Source: PVC group bacterium (GTDB taxonomy: Bacteria > Verrucomicrobiota > Kiritimatiellia > UBA8416). From it: a DNA stretch of 64,000 bases. The translations under genes and the position numbers were made by a program. The DNA is taken from NCBI GenBank assembly GCA_003567005.1, contig PXBF01000078.1, forward strand, positions 1 through 64,000, read 5' to 3'. Numbering within the stretch: the stretch's first letter is position 1; every line of letters begins with the position of its first letter. The notes beneath the pieces were generated by a model. That model did no database searches. It was not told the origin of the DNA and was given only the letters and a program-made list of their open reading frames with translations. This document shows, one piece after another, positions 51,472-60,659 of this stretch.

Positions 51472-52845
51472 TTAGTCTGATTCCGGTAATTTTCGGTAAA
51501 GGGTAGCAAGGCTGATCTTGAGAGACTTGGCAGCACGCTCTTTGTCACCCCCGGTAGACTGTAATACCTTATTAAGATAAGCTTTTTCTTGCTCACGCAG
51601 AAAGGACTTCAAAGACTTTCCTCTTGTCGCATCGATGGAATCTTGCTGTCTGGTCGATAATGTTGGGCTTGCAGATTGTAACGCTAGGATTTTGGGTGGA
51701 AGCACATCTGTGGTGATGCGATTATCACGTGCAAATGTGATGGCATGTTTTATGGCATTTTCCAATTCCCGCACATTGCCGGGCCAGTTATAATTTTCCA
51801 GTAGCGTACAAACGTCGGGGTTGATAGCGGGAAATTCCTGACCTGATACCGTTTCCTTTTGGATGACATGATAGACGAGGGGGAGTATATCCTCCGGTCG
51901 CTCCTTTAAGGGCGGGATTTCGATCGGAATGACACTCAAGCGGTAAAACAGATCCTCACGGAACTTGCCTTCGGCGATAAGATTCTCAAGCGGTGTATTG
52001 GTGGCGGCCAGCACGCGAGCGTTTACACTAATGGTTTTATTGCTACCCACTCGTCTGATTTCACGTTCTTGCAAAACACGCAAGAGCTTGCCCTGAATGG
52101 GGAGAGGCATGGAACCGATTTCGTCCAGGAAAATGGTGCCACCATGTGCCGCTTCAAAAAGTCCTGCCTTGTCACTTGCCGCACCAGTAAAGGCACCTTT
52201 TACATGTCCAAACATCTCTGATTCAAGCAAGGGTTCTGGCAATGCGGCACAATTGACGGGCAGAAAATCCTTTTCTGCACGCTGACTGTGCGCATGTATA
52301 GCCTTCGCAATCAACTCTTTGCCGGTTCCACTTGGGCCGTATATCAGAATTGTTGTATCCGTGGGAGCTACGCGGCGTATCATGTCACAAACATTTTTCA
52401 TTGCAGCGCTCTCTGCTACAATATTGCTGAATTCATAGCGTGTTTGGAGCTTCTGCTTCAGGTTGGCGTTCTCCGTGATAGCATTGCGATACTCGAGTGC
52501 TCTTTGTACGGTTATCAACAATTCGTCTACCTTAAAAGGCTTGGTCACATAATCGAATGCGCCCAACTTCAAAGCCTCAATTGCGGTTTCTACCGATCCA
52601 TAAGCGGTAAGCATAATGACAGAGGTTTGCGGGCACTCGCTATGCAACACTTTTAAGATTTCCAAACCATCTACGGGGGTCATGCGAATGTCGCTAATGA
52701 CGAGATCAAATTCTTCCTTAAGAATCAGATCAATTGCTTGTTTTCCTTCGGAAGCAGATACGACCTCATAGTTCTCAGCCTGTAAAACAGTAGTGAGAAC
52801 ACTCAGGATGCTTGGTTCGTCATCAACTAATAATATGCGTGCCAT
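51472..52845 (-). CDS. NtrC-family sigma-54 response regulator (PilR-like)
   Basis: A 457-residue activator of sigma-54 RNA polymerase. The receiver domain has VDDEP and phospho-Asp52 in ISDIRM. The AAA+ domain has Walker A GPSGTGKE, the sigma-54 contact loop GAFTGA and the Walker B GTIFLDEIGSM. A Fis-type helix-turn-helix closes the protein (KERAAKSLKISLATLYRKL). GGAGAG precedes ATG 52845. It lies between pilC and the pilin genes and is the likely activator of the promoter at 47753. No partner kinase is encoded next to it. Confidence 0.93.
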   Translation of the reverse strand: MARILLVDDEPSILSVLTTVLQAENYEVVSASEGKQAIDLILKEEFDLVISDIRMTPVDGLEILKVLHSECPQTSVIMLTAYGSVETAIEALKLGAFDYVTKPFKVDELLITVQRALEYRNAITENANLKQKLQTRYEFSNIVAESAAMKNVCDMIRRVAPTDTTILIYGPSGTGKELIAKAIHAHSQRAEKDFLPVNCAALPEPLLESEMFGHVKGAFTGAASDKAGLFEAAHGGTIFLDEIGSMPLPIQGKLLRVLQEREIRRVGSNKTISVNARVLAATNTPLENLIAEGKFREDLFYRLSVIPIEIPPLKERPEDILPLVYHVIQKETVSGQEFPAINPDVCTLLENYNWPGNVRELENAIKHAITFARDNRITTDVLPPKILALQSASPTLSTRQQDSIDATRGKSLKSFLREQEKAYLNKVLQSTGGDKERAAKSLKISLATLYRKLPESD

Positions 52846-52969
52846 GTCTCTTTCTCTCCACCTACTTAAGCCCCTATCTAACAATCTTTTCGGGCAACGG
52901 AGGAAAAGCTTACAGTGGCAGGATGGAAAGACAAGTCTTGTTTTCGCAAATTCTACAAATCGAAAAAGC

Positions 52970-54100
52970 TTATCCGCCTACTATTTCTCCCATCTTAAAG
53001 ATCGGAAGGAACATACAAAGTACGATACCACCGATAATGATTCCGAGGAATACCATGAGTAATGGTTCCAGCAAAGAGGTTAGGCCCGCAAGCATTGTAT
53101 CGACTTCGTCATCATAAAAGTCGGCAATATTGTCCATCATCTCGTCAATTTTTCCGGTTTTTTCACCTGCTTGCAACATTCGTACGAGCAAAATGGGAAA
53201 GACATCTTGGTGCAACATGGCAGAGGATAATGGTTCACCATTTTCCACAGCTTTAGCAGACTTGGTAATGAGGGCTCCCGCGATCACGCTGCCTGTTGCA
53301 CCCGAAACAATTTTTAGGGATTGTAGAATGGGAACACCACTACGTATGAGTTGCCCAAAGGTACGAGCAAATCGTGCCGAAGCAACTTTTCTTTTTAATT
53401 CGCCGAAAACGGGAGCGCGCAGTGCGAAATGATCGATTGCAAATGCACCATTGGTGGTTTTGGCCCAGCGAGCAAAGAGGATCGCGACAACAATGAAAAA
53501 GCCGAGGATGTAAAGCCCATAAGCGCGCAACATCCCACTGAAATTCAAGAGAAATTGTGTTGGTCCGGGTAAGTCCGCGCCAAAATCGGCAAACATATCC
53601 CCAAAGACGGGGACGACAAACGTGATGAGTCCCACAGCAATGATAAGAGCGATGCATAAGACGATGATCGGGTACATCATGGCCGATTTGACCTTGCGGC
53701 GCAGTTTTGCGGTCGCCTCAAGAAAGCCTGCCAAACGGCCGATGGTTTCCGGTAGTTGTCCACCCATTTCCCCACCGTGAACCATATTGCAATATAGATC
53801 ATCAAAAACGGTAGGATATTTTCGTAGTGCTTCAGAGAATGCCGCACCATTTTCAATATTCGCTTTGATCCCGGCGATCACCGTTTTGAAGTTCGGGTTA
53901 TCGGTTTGTTCCAAAAGTGCCTCCAGCGTAGCTACAATTGGCATACCTGCAGAGAGCATAGCTGCCAGTTGGCGGGAGAAACCGGGGAGAAGAGTATTGA
54001 CAATTTTTCTGGCACCCGGGACTTTGGATCCTCGGGGTTTTTGCGGACGGTTGTTAGATACCTTTGACGCGCGCATGGCATTATTGACAGGAGGACTCAT
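52970..54100 (-). CDS. pilC: Type IV pilus inner-membrane platform protein PilC
   Basis: PilC is the polytopic platform that couples the assembly ATPases to pilin insertion. The 376-residue protein has two T2SSF domains (FSRQLAAMLSAGMPIVATLEAL and FARTFGQLIRSGVPILQSLKIV), with three transmembrane helices around 150-175, 198-220 and 345-370. AAAGGA precedes ATG 54100. It follows pilB by 42 bases. The first 35 residues are basic and disordered. Confidence 0.93.
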   Translation of the reverse strand: MSPPVNNAMRASKVSNNRPQKPRGSKVPGARKIVNTLLPGFSRQLAAMLSAGMPIVATLEALLEQTDNPNFKTVIAGIKANIENGAAFSEALRKYPTVFDDLYCNMVHGGEMGGQLPETIGRLAGFLEATAKLRRKVKSAMMYPIIVLCIALIIAVGLITFVVPVFGDMFADFGADLPGPTQFLLNFSGMLRAYGLYILGFFIVVAILFARWAKTTNGAFAIDHFALRAPVFGELKRKVASARFARTFGQLIRSGVPILQSLKIVSGATGSVIAGALITKSAKAVENGEPLSSAMLHQDVFPILLVRMLQAGEKTGKIDEMMDNIADFYDDEVDTMLAGLTSLLEPLLMVFLGIIIGGIVLCMFLPIFKMGEIVGG

Positions 54101-54142
54101 TGCCGCATCCTTTGGTTCTTATTTGGCATCCGATACATGTTC

Positions 54143-55852
54143 CTACTCTCCACCGGTTACTGCCAACGCGGCCTCTAAGCTGGTAATTCCTTGTTTGACC
54201 CTTGTCAGTCCGGCCTGTTTCAGATTCACCATACCCCTTTGGGCACCCAATGCGCGAATTTCGCCGGTATTCATACCCGATAGAATACCACGGCGAATTT
54301 CCTCATCAACGAGCAACACTTCCATAATGGCGCCACGTCCCTTATATCCATTGGTACAACGGGGACAATGCCCTGCATCATAGATCGTAGCATCCGCAAA
54401 AAAATCAGGGTCAATATGATTTACCTCGAAAATATCGGGTGTTAACGCCACAGGTTTTTTGCAAGCAGGGCACAACTTACGATACAGCCGTTGTGCTTGC
54501 GCACATACGAGTGCGGACCCAAGCATGAAGGGTTCGATTCCCATATCAATTAAACGGGTCACGGCCCCTGCGGCATCATTGGTATGTAACGTACTTAATA
54601 CCAAATGTCCTGTTAAAGCTGCTTTGACGGCAATTTCGGCCGTGATTTTATCACGAATTTCACCAACGAGAACGATGTCCGGATCCTGTCGCAAAATGGA
54701 ACGAAGGGCAGATGCAAATGACAAACCAACGTCGTCATTGATTTGAACCTGATTAATACCGGCAAGCTGATACTCGACCGGATCCTCGCAGGTAATGATG
54801 TTACGGTCTACGCGATTGAGATCTTGTAGACAGGAATACAGTGTTGTCGTTTTTCCGCTTCCTGTTGGTCCTGTAACGAGGATAATGCCATGTGGTTGCT
54901 GAATGGCGTATGTCATGGAGCGCTCGGATACGGGATCCAGTCCTAGCGCTGTTAAGCTGGGAGACAATGAGGATTTGTCCAGTGTGCGCATAACGATTTT
55001 TTCGCCATGCACCGTAGGCAGGATACTAACGCGCAGATCAACTTCCTTGCCTAGGGCCTTGATATTGAATCGACCATCCTGCGGAGCTCTTCGTTCTGCA
55101 ATATCGAGGTCAGACATGATTTTGATGCGGGAGGTAATGGCTGCTTGCAAGGATTTGGGTGGGGCCGGACGCTCGACCAAGGCACCGTCAATACGATAGC
55201 GTAAGCGGATACTTTTTTCCATGGGCTCAATGTGAATATCACTGGCTGACGTTCGTAAAGCTTCCACCAGAATCATGTTAACCATTCGGATGACGGGGGC
55301 ACCCTCTGCCTTTTCGAGCATTTCATCCAGATTCAGGTCTTCGTCTGCTTCCTCGACAATTTGGACATCGCTTTCATTGCGCATGAGCTCTTCCATGTCG
55401 AGCCCTTGCGTCGGCTCTGCAGACAACTTGGCAATGCTTTCTTGAATTTCGTTTTCCGGTGCAACAACCAACGTGATGTTGAGGCCTGTCTCCGTACTCA
55501 ACTCATCAATGGTGGTTAAGTCGAATGGATCTCCAAAGGCTACGGTTAATGTCTTGCCTACACGGCACACGGGCATGATCATCCGCTTTGATAACGTTTC
55601 ACGGGGCAGTAGTTCCACGAGATGGGTGGGCGGGGTAAAGTTGCGCAGCGAAAGAGGCCGAATGTGTAAATATTCAGCAAGAGCAAGGGTAACCGCTTCC
55701 GCCGTTGCCATCTGCTTTTCCACCAAAACTTTCTCGAGGCGGGTTCCGGAGGCATCTGACTCGCGGATTGCATCCTGCAACTGCTCATAGGTAACAATCT
55801 CACGCTTGAGCAGAATACTGGAAAACTTACCCGTTATATCATTTTTTGCCAT
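54143..55852 (-). CDS. pilB: Type IV pilus assembly ATPase PilB
   Basis: PilB powers pilus extension. The 569-residue protein has the N-terminal MshEN/T2SSE-N domain (LKREIVTYEQLQDAIRESDASG), Walker A GPTGSGKTTT, Asp box TCEDPVEYQL, Walker B DIVLVGEIRD, the His box TGHLVLSTLHTND and the tetracysteine zinc site (CPAC...CPRC). There is no strong ribosome-binding site or clear promoter before ATG 55852; the 175-base divergent gap to the SDR gene has only weak -35/-10 matches. Confidence 0.95.
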   Translation of the reverse strand: MAKNDITGKFSSILLKREIVTYEQLQDAIRESDASGTRLEKVLVEKQMATAEAVTLALAEYLHIRPLSLRNFTPPTHLVELLPRETLSKRMIMPVCRVGKTLTVAFGDPFDLTTIDELSTETGLNITLVVAPENEIQESIAKLSAEPTQGLDMEELMRNESDVQIVEEADEDLNLDEMLEKAEGAPVIRMVNMILVEALRTSASDIHIEPMEKSIRLRYRIDGALVERPAPPKSLQAAITSRIKIMSDLDIAERRAPQDGRFNIKALGKEVDLRVSILPTVHGEKIVMRTLDKSSLSPSLTALGLDPVSERSMTYAIQQPHGIILVTGPTGSGKTTTLYSCLQDLNRVDRNIITCEDPVEYQLAGINQVQINDDVGLSFASALRSILRQDPDIVLVGEIRDKITAEIAVKAALTGHLVLSTLHTNDAAGAVTRLIDMGIEPFMLGSALVCAQAQRLYRKLCPACKKPVALTPDIFEVNHIDPDFFADATIYDAGHCPRCTNGYKGRGAIMEVLLVDEEIRRGILSGMNTGEIRALGAQRGMVNLKQAGLTRVKQGITSLEAALAVTGGE

Positions 55853-56027
55853 ATGTGCTGCTTACTCCAAGGCTGACCGCATAATCGTCGACATAACAGT
55901 ATGCCAATCGGGCGGTAAGAATTCAATCTGCATATTTACCTTGTCAGGATTTATTGCCCGATGCGTATCAATCATAGTTGCCAGAGGCAGCGTATGATTA
56001 TAAGTTCGCGTATAGATAGGCATTTAC

Positions 56028-56786
56028 GTGGAGGTAGATTTGGATTTGCAGGGAAGAAAGGCGTTGGTGACCGGTGGTGCTATTCGTATTGGGGAAGCAA
56101 TATGTAAATCATTAGCTGCTGCTGGATGTGATGTGGCGGTGCAGTATCGGCAATCTGAATCGGATGCGCGGAGGCTCGTAGCGCAACTCATGGCAACAGG
56201 TGTGCAAGCTGCGATTTTGCAGGCAGATCTTTCGGATATGGAGCAAGTCCGTTCGTTGGTGCCCGATGCGCAACAAAAACTGGGAGGATTGGATATTTTG
56301 GTTAACAATGCGGCCGTGTTTCACAAGACGTCGCTATTGGATGCAACACCGGAGGTCTTGCAAGCAGAGCTAGCAGTGAATGCTTTTGCACCGATTGAGT
56401 TGATGCGATCCTTTGGCCGTTTACATGACAGCATGGATACGGAAGACTGGCCCAAAGGCGCTATAGTAAATCTTTTGGACCGGCGCGTCGCAGGCGTAGA
56501 GAAGGGCGCGTTGCCTTATGCCTTGTCAAAAAATATGTTGCGCGATGCTACGCAGATAGCAGCGCGAGATCTGGGGCCGCGTATAAGTGTGAATGGCGTA
56601 GCGCCCGGCCCCATTCTCCCTCCTCCAGGGAAAGGTGATGACTATTTGGCGGAGCGCGCAGGGCCGATGGTGCTTGCACGTAGACCTGATCCCGTTGATA
56701 TCGCCAACGCAGTTTTGTTTTTGTTGCAAGCAGATGGTATCACAGGGCAAGTCGTCTACGTAGATAGTGGCCAGCATTTGTTATGA
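56028..56786 (+). CDS. Short-chain dehydrogenase, pteridine reductase-like (FolM type)
   Basis: A 252-residue Rossmann enzyme with NADPH-binding VTGGAIRIGEAI, the NNAAVF strand, active-site Tyr-xxx-Lys in YALSKNML and VNGVAPGPIL. The Arg-Ile-Gly in the cofactor loop and a Leu-Leu-Asp stretch before the Tyr are pteridine-reductase features, and folB follows, so reduction of dihydromonapterin or dihydrofolate is the likely role. The start is uncertain: GTG 56028, or TTG 56040 with GGAGG 5 bases upstream. Confidence 0.75.
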   Translation: MEVDLDLQGRKALVTGGAIRIGEAICKSLAAAGCDVAVQYRQSESDARRLVAQLMATGVQAAILQADLSDMEQVRSLVPDAQQKLGGLDILVNNAAVFHKTSLLDATPEVLQAELAVNAFAPIELMRSFGRLHDSMDTEDWPKGAIVNLLDRRVAGVEKGALPYALSKNMLRDATQIAARDLGPRISVNGVAPGPILPPPGKGDDYLAERAGPMVLARRPDPVDIANAVLFLLQADGITGQVVYVDSGQHLL

Positions 56787-56834
56787 AACAAGGTTGTTCC
56801 GGGGGCTTAGCGTCCTATAGAAAGGTGTTGCAAT

Positions 56835-57194
56835 ATGGAGAGTATTTTTATTCGTGATCTGCGCGCTGTGTGCATTATCGGTATCAATCCGCGAGAGCGA
56901 ATTGACCATCAGGAAATTGTCATTAATATCCGTATGGATGGCGACCTTTCGAAAGCTTGCCATTCTGACGATATTGGGGATACGATTGACTACAAGGTCT
57001 TAAAGGATGAACTTTTGGCGTTTTGTAATCAAAGCTCGTATTTTCTCATCGAGCGCTTGGCAGATGAGATTGCGCAGCGGGTCTTGGCTTATTCGCACCA
57101 TGTTCGGCATGTAGAAGTGACGGTTGATAAGCCTGGTGCTTTGACAGGTGCTTACAGCGTTGCCGTGCGCGTGGAGCGAACGCGTGATGGATAA
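56835..57194 (+). CDS. folB: Dihydroneopterin aldolase
   Basis: FolB cleaves dihydroneopterin to 6-hydroxymethyldihydropterin in folate synthesis. The 119-residue protein has the family pattern IFIRDLRAVCIIGINPRERIDHQEIVI, DTIDYKVL and FLIERLADEIA (catalytic Glu region), and a VTVDKPGAL strand with the conserved Lys. AAAGGTG precedes ATG 56835. It overlaps the downstream Mur ligase by 8 bases. Confidence 0.92.
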   Translation: MESIFIRDLRAVCIIGINPRERIDHQEIVINIRMDGDLSKACHSDDIGDTIDYKVLKDELLAFCNQSSYFLIERLADEIAQRVLAYSHHVRHVEVTVDKPGALTGAYSVAVRVERTRDG

Positions 57195-58509
57195 ACAGAA
57201 GGTTCATGTTGTCGGCATTGCCGGTAATGGCATGTGTGCGGTTGCGGAAGCAAGTCTCGCTTGCGGGTATGTGGTAACGGGTAGTGACCGCTTATGGGGA
57301 ACCGAATCGCAACCTGCTGTTTTAGCAACACTTGCGCGTGCGGGCTGCCAAGTTGCTCCACAGGATGGCTCTGCGATCACTTCTTCCACAACGGCCGTTG
57401 TGATCAGCACGGCCATCGAAGAGGATAATCCAGATATACAATCTGCCCATAAACAGGGTGTTCCGGTTTATCACCGTGCGAAATGGCTGGCCTCTCTGAT
57501 TGGATCCAATCCACTGCTAGGTGTTGCGGGCACGAGTGGGAAAAGCACGGTGACCGCTATGGTTGGTTGGATTTTGCAGCAAACCGGACACGATCCTTTT
57601 GTTATCAATGGTGCCAGCGTTGCCGCATGGGAGTCGGCGAAGCATACGGGACATGTTCGTCTGGGGGCGCAAGATATGTGGGTTCTCGAATTAGATGAGA
57701 GCGATCGATCTTTGCTTGCTTTCTCTCCGTTGCATGCCGTTATCACGAATCAATCCGCCGATCATTTTACGGATGTGGAAACGAAGCAATTGTTTCAGGC
57801 ATTTGAACAGCAGGTCAGGGGGGAATGTGTTTCGGGAGCTTGGGAGCTATCATCTTTTGAAGGGACCTTGTCGGGATGCCAGTTTTTCGCCAAGGGCGTG
57901 CATTACGCACTACCGATGATTGGGCGGCACAATGCACAAAATGCCATCGCAGCCAGCGTTTTGGCATCATGTGTTGGCGTGCCGTTTGAAGCTGCTGCGG
58001 AGGCATTACGTTCCTTCCCTGGCGTCCGGCGCAGATTGGAGCGTTGCAAGGGGGATCGCGTGCATGTGTTCGACGACTATTCTCATAATCCCGCCAAGAT
58101 TACAGCAGCGCTTGACGCCATTTTACCTTTTGCGCGCAATCTCACTGTAATATGGCGTCCACATGGATATGGTCCTTTACGCAAGATGATGTCGCAATTT
58201 GAGGTGGCTTTTGGCCGTTTAGCTGATTCGTCGGCGCAAGTTGGTCATCATCATAGACTTTTGTTGCTTCCCGTGTACGACATGGGAGGCACGGCAACGC
58301 GAGATGTGCAGTCTGGAGACTTGGCAGAACGTCTGCGGTCGACTGGACTTGAAACGCACTGCTTGGCCACGTACGATGAAGTTGTCCTGTATTGCAACCA
58401 GAAACATGTACAAGAGGGGGATGCCGTTCTGGTGATGGGAGCGAGGGATCCCAGCTTAACGCGTCTTGCGTGTGAGATTGCCAAAGAACACGAAAAAAGG
58501 TTTGCCTAG
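57187..58509 (+). CDS. Mur ligase-family protein, MurC/Mpl-like but divergent
   Basis: A 440-residue ATP-dependent amide ligase with the three Mur domains. Residues 1-95 are the MurC-type Rossmann domain (VHVVGIAGNGMCAVAEASLACGYVVTGSDR). The central domain has the P-loop GTSGKST near residue 115, ELDESDRSLL and a NQSADH loop. The C-terminal domain starts with FPGVRRRLE and has DDYSHNP. MurC proteins have DDYGHHP, and the second His is Asn here, while length is shorter than usual (about 460-490). UDP-MurNAc:L-Ala ligase, an Mpl-like recycling enzyme or a new specificity are all possible. ovoA follows 14 bases later. Confidence 0.7.
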   Translation: MDKQKVHVVGIAGNGMCAVAEASLACGYVVTGSDRLWGTESQPAVLATLARAGCQVAPQDGSAITSSTTAVVISTAIEEDNPDIQSAHKQGVPVYHRAKWLASLIGSNPLLGVAGTSGKSTVTAMVGWILQQTGHDPFVINGASVAAWESAKHTGHVRLGAQDMWVLELDESDRSLLAFSPLHAVITNQSADHFTDVETKQLFQAFEQQVRGECVSGAWELSSFEGTLSGCQFFAKGVHYALPMIGRHNAQNAIAASVLASCVGVPFEAAAEALRSFPGVRRRLERCKGDRVHVFDDYSHNPAKITAALDAILPFARNLTVIWRPHGYGPLRKMMSQFEVAFGRLADSSAQVGHHHRLLLLPVYDMGGTATRDVQSGDLAERLRSTGLETHCLATYDEVVLYCNQKHVQEGDAVLVMGARDPSLTRLACEIAKEHEKRFA

Positions 58510-58523
58510 AGAGGAGTCCAAGT

Positions 58524-60659
58524 ATGGAACGCGAGATACAGTATGACGACAAACAAATAAAAGTAACGAAAACCATTGATCTGCGTAACGGGAGTCCGGA
58601 GGAGAAGCGTTCCGAGATTCTAACGTATTTTCACCATACCTTTGATTTGGACGAAGCACTGCTGGAACTTCTCCGGACAGAGGAAGCCTTTTATCAACGC
58701 GCTGACCCGTTACGGCACCCATTGATTTTTTATTTTGGTCACACAGCGACCTTCTACACGAATAAGTTATATCTAGCTAAAATTCTCGATCAGCGTATTA
58801 ACCCCAAATATGAGTCGATGTTTGCGGTTGGTGTCGATGAAATGAGTTGGGATGACTTAGATGAGTCCCATTATGAATGGCCCTCTGTAAAAGAGGTGCA
58901 AGAGTATCGCAATGAGGTGCGTGCCACCGTCGATACATTGATTCGTACCATGCCATTGACTATGCCTATAGATTGGGATAGCCCTTGGTGGGTTATTATG
59001 ATGGGGATCGAACATGCTCGTATACATTTGGAAACCTCATCGGTGCTGATACGGCAGTTGCCTTTGGAACTGTTGCGTGCGCATCCTTTGTGGAAACCCT
59101 GTACAGAGGACAGGCAGGTCCCCGAAAACGAGCAAATTCCTGTTCCCGGGGGAATTGTGCGACAGGGTAAATCTCGTGATCATCATCTTTACGGGTGGGA
59201 TAATGAGTATGGTACGTTGGAGACGGCTGTGTCGGAATTCTCTGCTAGTAAGTATTTGGTTAGCAATGGGGAATACAAGGTGTTCGTAGAAGATCCGGAT
59301 GGATACACGAATCCGAAATGGTGGACAGAAGAGGGGTGGAAATGGCGCAGTTATCTTGATGCCAAGATGCCGCGTTTCTGGCGTCGCGAACAGAACGGTT
59401 ACCTGCTTCGGCTGGTAGATCGAGAAGTGGCGATGCCATGGAGCTGGCCGGTAGAAGTAAATTATCTGGAGGCTAAAGCATTTTGCAACTGGAAGTCTGC
59501 CCAAAGTGGTAAGCCTGTACGTTTGCCAACCGAGGCGGAATGGGTTCATTTTCGCGACTTGCATGTCACCGAAGACCAGCCAGAATGGAACGAGGCACCT
59601 GGCAATATCAATCTAGAGCATTATGATTCCAGTTGTCCCGTGGATACTTTTGCTTTTGGACCTTTTTATGATGTCATCGGGAATGTATGGCAATGGACAG
59701 AAACGCCTATTACGGGGTTCGATGGATTTCGTGTTCATCCGTATTATGATGATTTCTCTACACCGACTTTTGATAGCCAGCATAATCTGATCAAAGGTGG
59801 CTCTTGGATCTCAACGGGCAATGAAGCCACGCGAGATTCCCGTTATGCATTTCGCCGACACTTTTACCAACATGCAGGGTTGCGTTATATTGTTTCCGAG
59901 ACACCCGTTGAAATAGAGCCCGATATCTATGAAAGTGATCCTCTGATCTCCATGTACTGTGATATGCATTATGGCCCGGCGCATTTTGATATTCCAAACT
60001 TTCCTGCTACATTGGCTCACATTTGTATGCAGCATATGCAAGGCCGGCCCTGCGAGCACGCTTTGGATGTAGGATGTGCAACGGGGCGCTCCAGCTTCGA
60101 GTTGGCTAAAGGGTTTACGCATGTTACCGGTTTGGATTTCTCTGCGAGATTCATTCGCATTGGCGTGGAAATGAAACGAAGAGGCCGCATCCGATATACG
60201 ATATGCGATGAAGGCGAACTTGAATCTTTTCATGAGAAGCGTCTCGATGATCTGGGATTGGATGCAACGGCAGACCGGGTCGAATTTTATCAGGCGGATG
60301 CCTGTAATTTGAAAGATATCTATCGAGGCTATGATCTTGTGTTGGCTGCCAACCTTATCGATCGCCTGTATGCGCCGAAAAAGTTTCTGGCAGATATAGC
60401 CAGTCGCATGCGTATCGGTGGCCTATTGGTTCTGGCGTCGCCGTACTCCTGGGATGAGGAATATACGCCCAAGGAAGAGTGGATTGGCGGGATTCGGGTG
60501 GCTGGGGAGCCCTACACGACATTGGAAGGTTTAGAGGAATTGCTAGCCGATCAGTTCGTACGCATTGCCGCACCGCAACAAGTTCCTTTTGTGATAAGGG
60601 AAACGGCGCGCAAACACCAGCATACCATCAGCGAAGTGACCGTTTGGGAAAGACGTTAA
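58524..60659 (+). CDS. ovoA: OvoA, 5-histidylcysteine sulfoxide synthase / methyltransferase
   Basis: The bifunctional first and last enzyme of ovothiol A synthesis: an iron enzyme joins cysteine to histidine as a sulfoxide, and the C-terminal methyltransferase later methylates the imidazole. The 711-residue protein has a DinB-like N-domain with the iron motif HxxxHxE (His164, His168, Glu170), a formylglycine-synthase-like domain (about 210-480, with LPTEAEW and GNVWQWTE) and a SAM methyltransferase (LDVGCATGRSS near residue 515). GAGGAGT precedes ATG 58524. OvoB, the lyase, is not in the window. It shares its stop bases with pilD. Confidence 0.92.
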   Translation: MEREIQYDDKQIKVTKTIDLRNGSPEEKRSEILTYFHHTFDLDEALLELLRTEEAFYQRADPLRHPLIFYFGHTATFYTNKLYLAKILDQRINPKYESMFAVGVDEMSWDDLDESHYEWPSVKEVQEYRNEVRATVDTLIRTMPLTMPIDWDSPWWVIMMGIEHARIHLETSSVLIRQLPLELLRAHPLWKPCTEDRQVPENEQIPVPGGIVRQGKSRDHHLYGWDNEYGTLETAVSEFSASKYLVSNGEYKVFVEDPDGYTNPKWWTEEGWKWRSYLDAKMPRFWRREQNGYLLRLVDREVAMPWSWPVEVNYLEAKAFCNWKSAQSGKPVRLPTEAEWVHFRDLHVTEDQPEWNEAPGNINLEHYDSSCPVDTFAFGPFYDVIGNVWQWTETPITGFDGFRVHPYYDDFSTPTFDSQHNLIKGGSWISTGNEATRDSRYAFRRHFYQHAGLRYIVSETPVEIEPDIYESDPLISMYCDMHYGPAHFDIPNFPATLAHICMQHMQGRPCEHALDVGCATGRSSFELAKGFTHVTGLDFSARFIRIGVEMKRRGRIRYTICDEGELESFHEKRLDDLGLDATADRVEFYQADACNLKDIYRGYDLVLAANLIDRLYAPKKFLADIASRMRIGGLLVLASPYSWDEEYTPKEEWIGGIRVAGEPYTTLEGLEELLADQFVRIAAPQQVPFVIRETARKHQHTISEVTVWERR

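Noticed and set aside
55895..55912. Sigma-54 promoter for pilB on the minus strand
   Set aside because: TTGGCAT is present, but ten bases later TG stands in place of the required GC.
59100..60000. Formylglycine-generating enzyme that would activate the sulfatases
   Set aside because: The FGE-like region is the middle domain of OvoA, linked to the HxxxHxE iron domain; it is not a sulfatase maturase.
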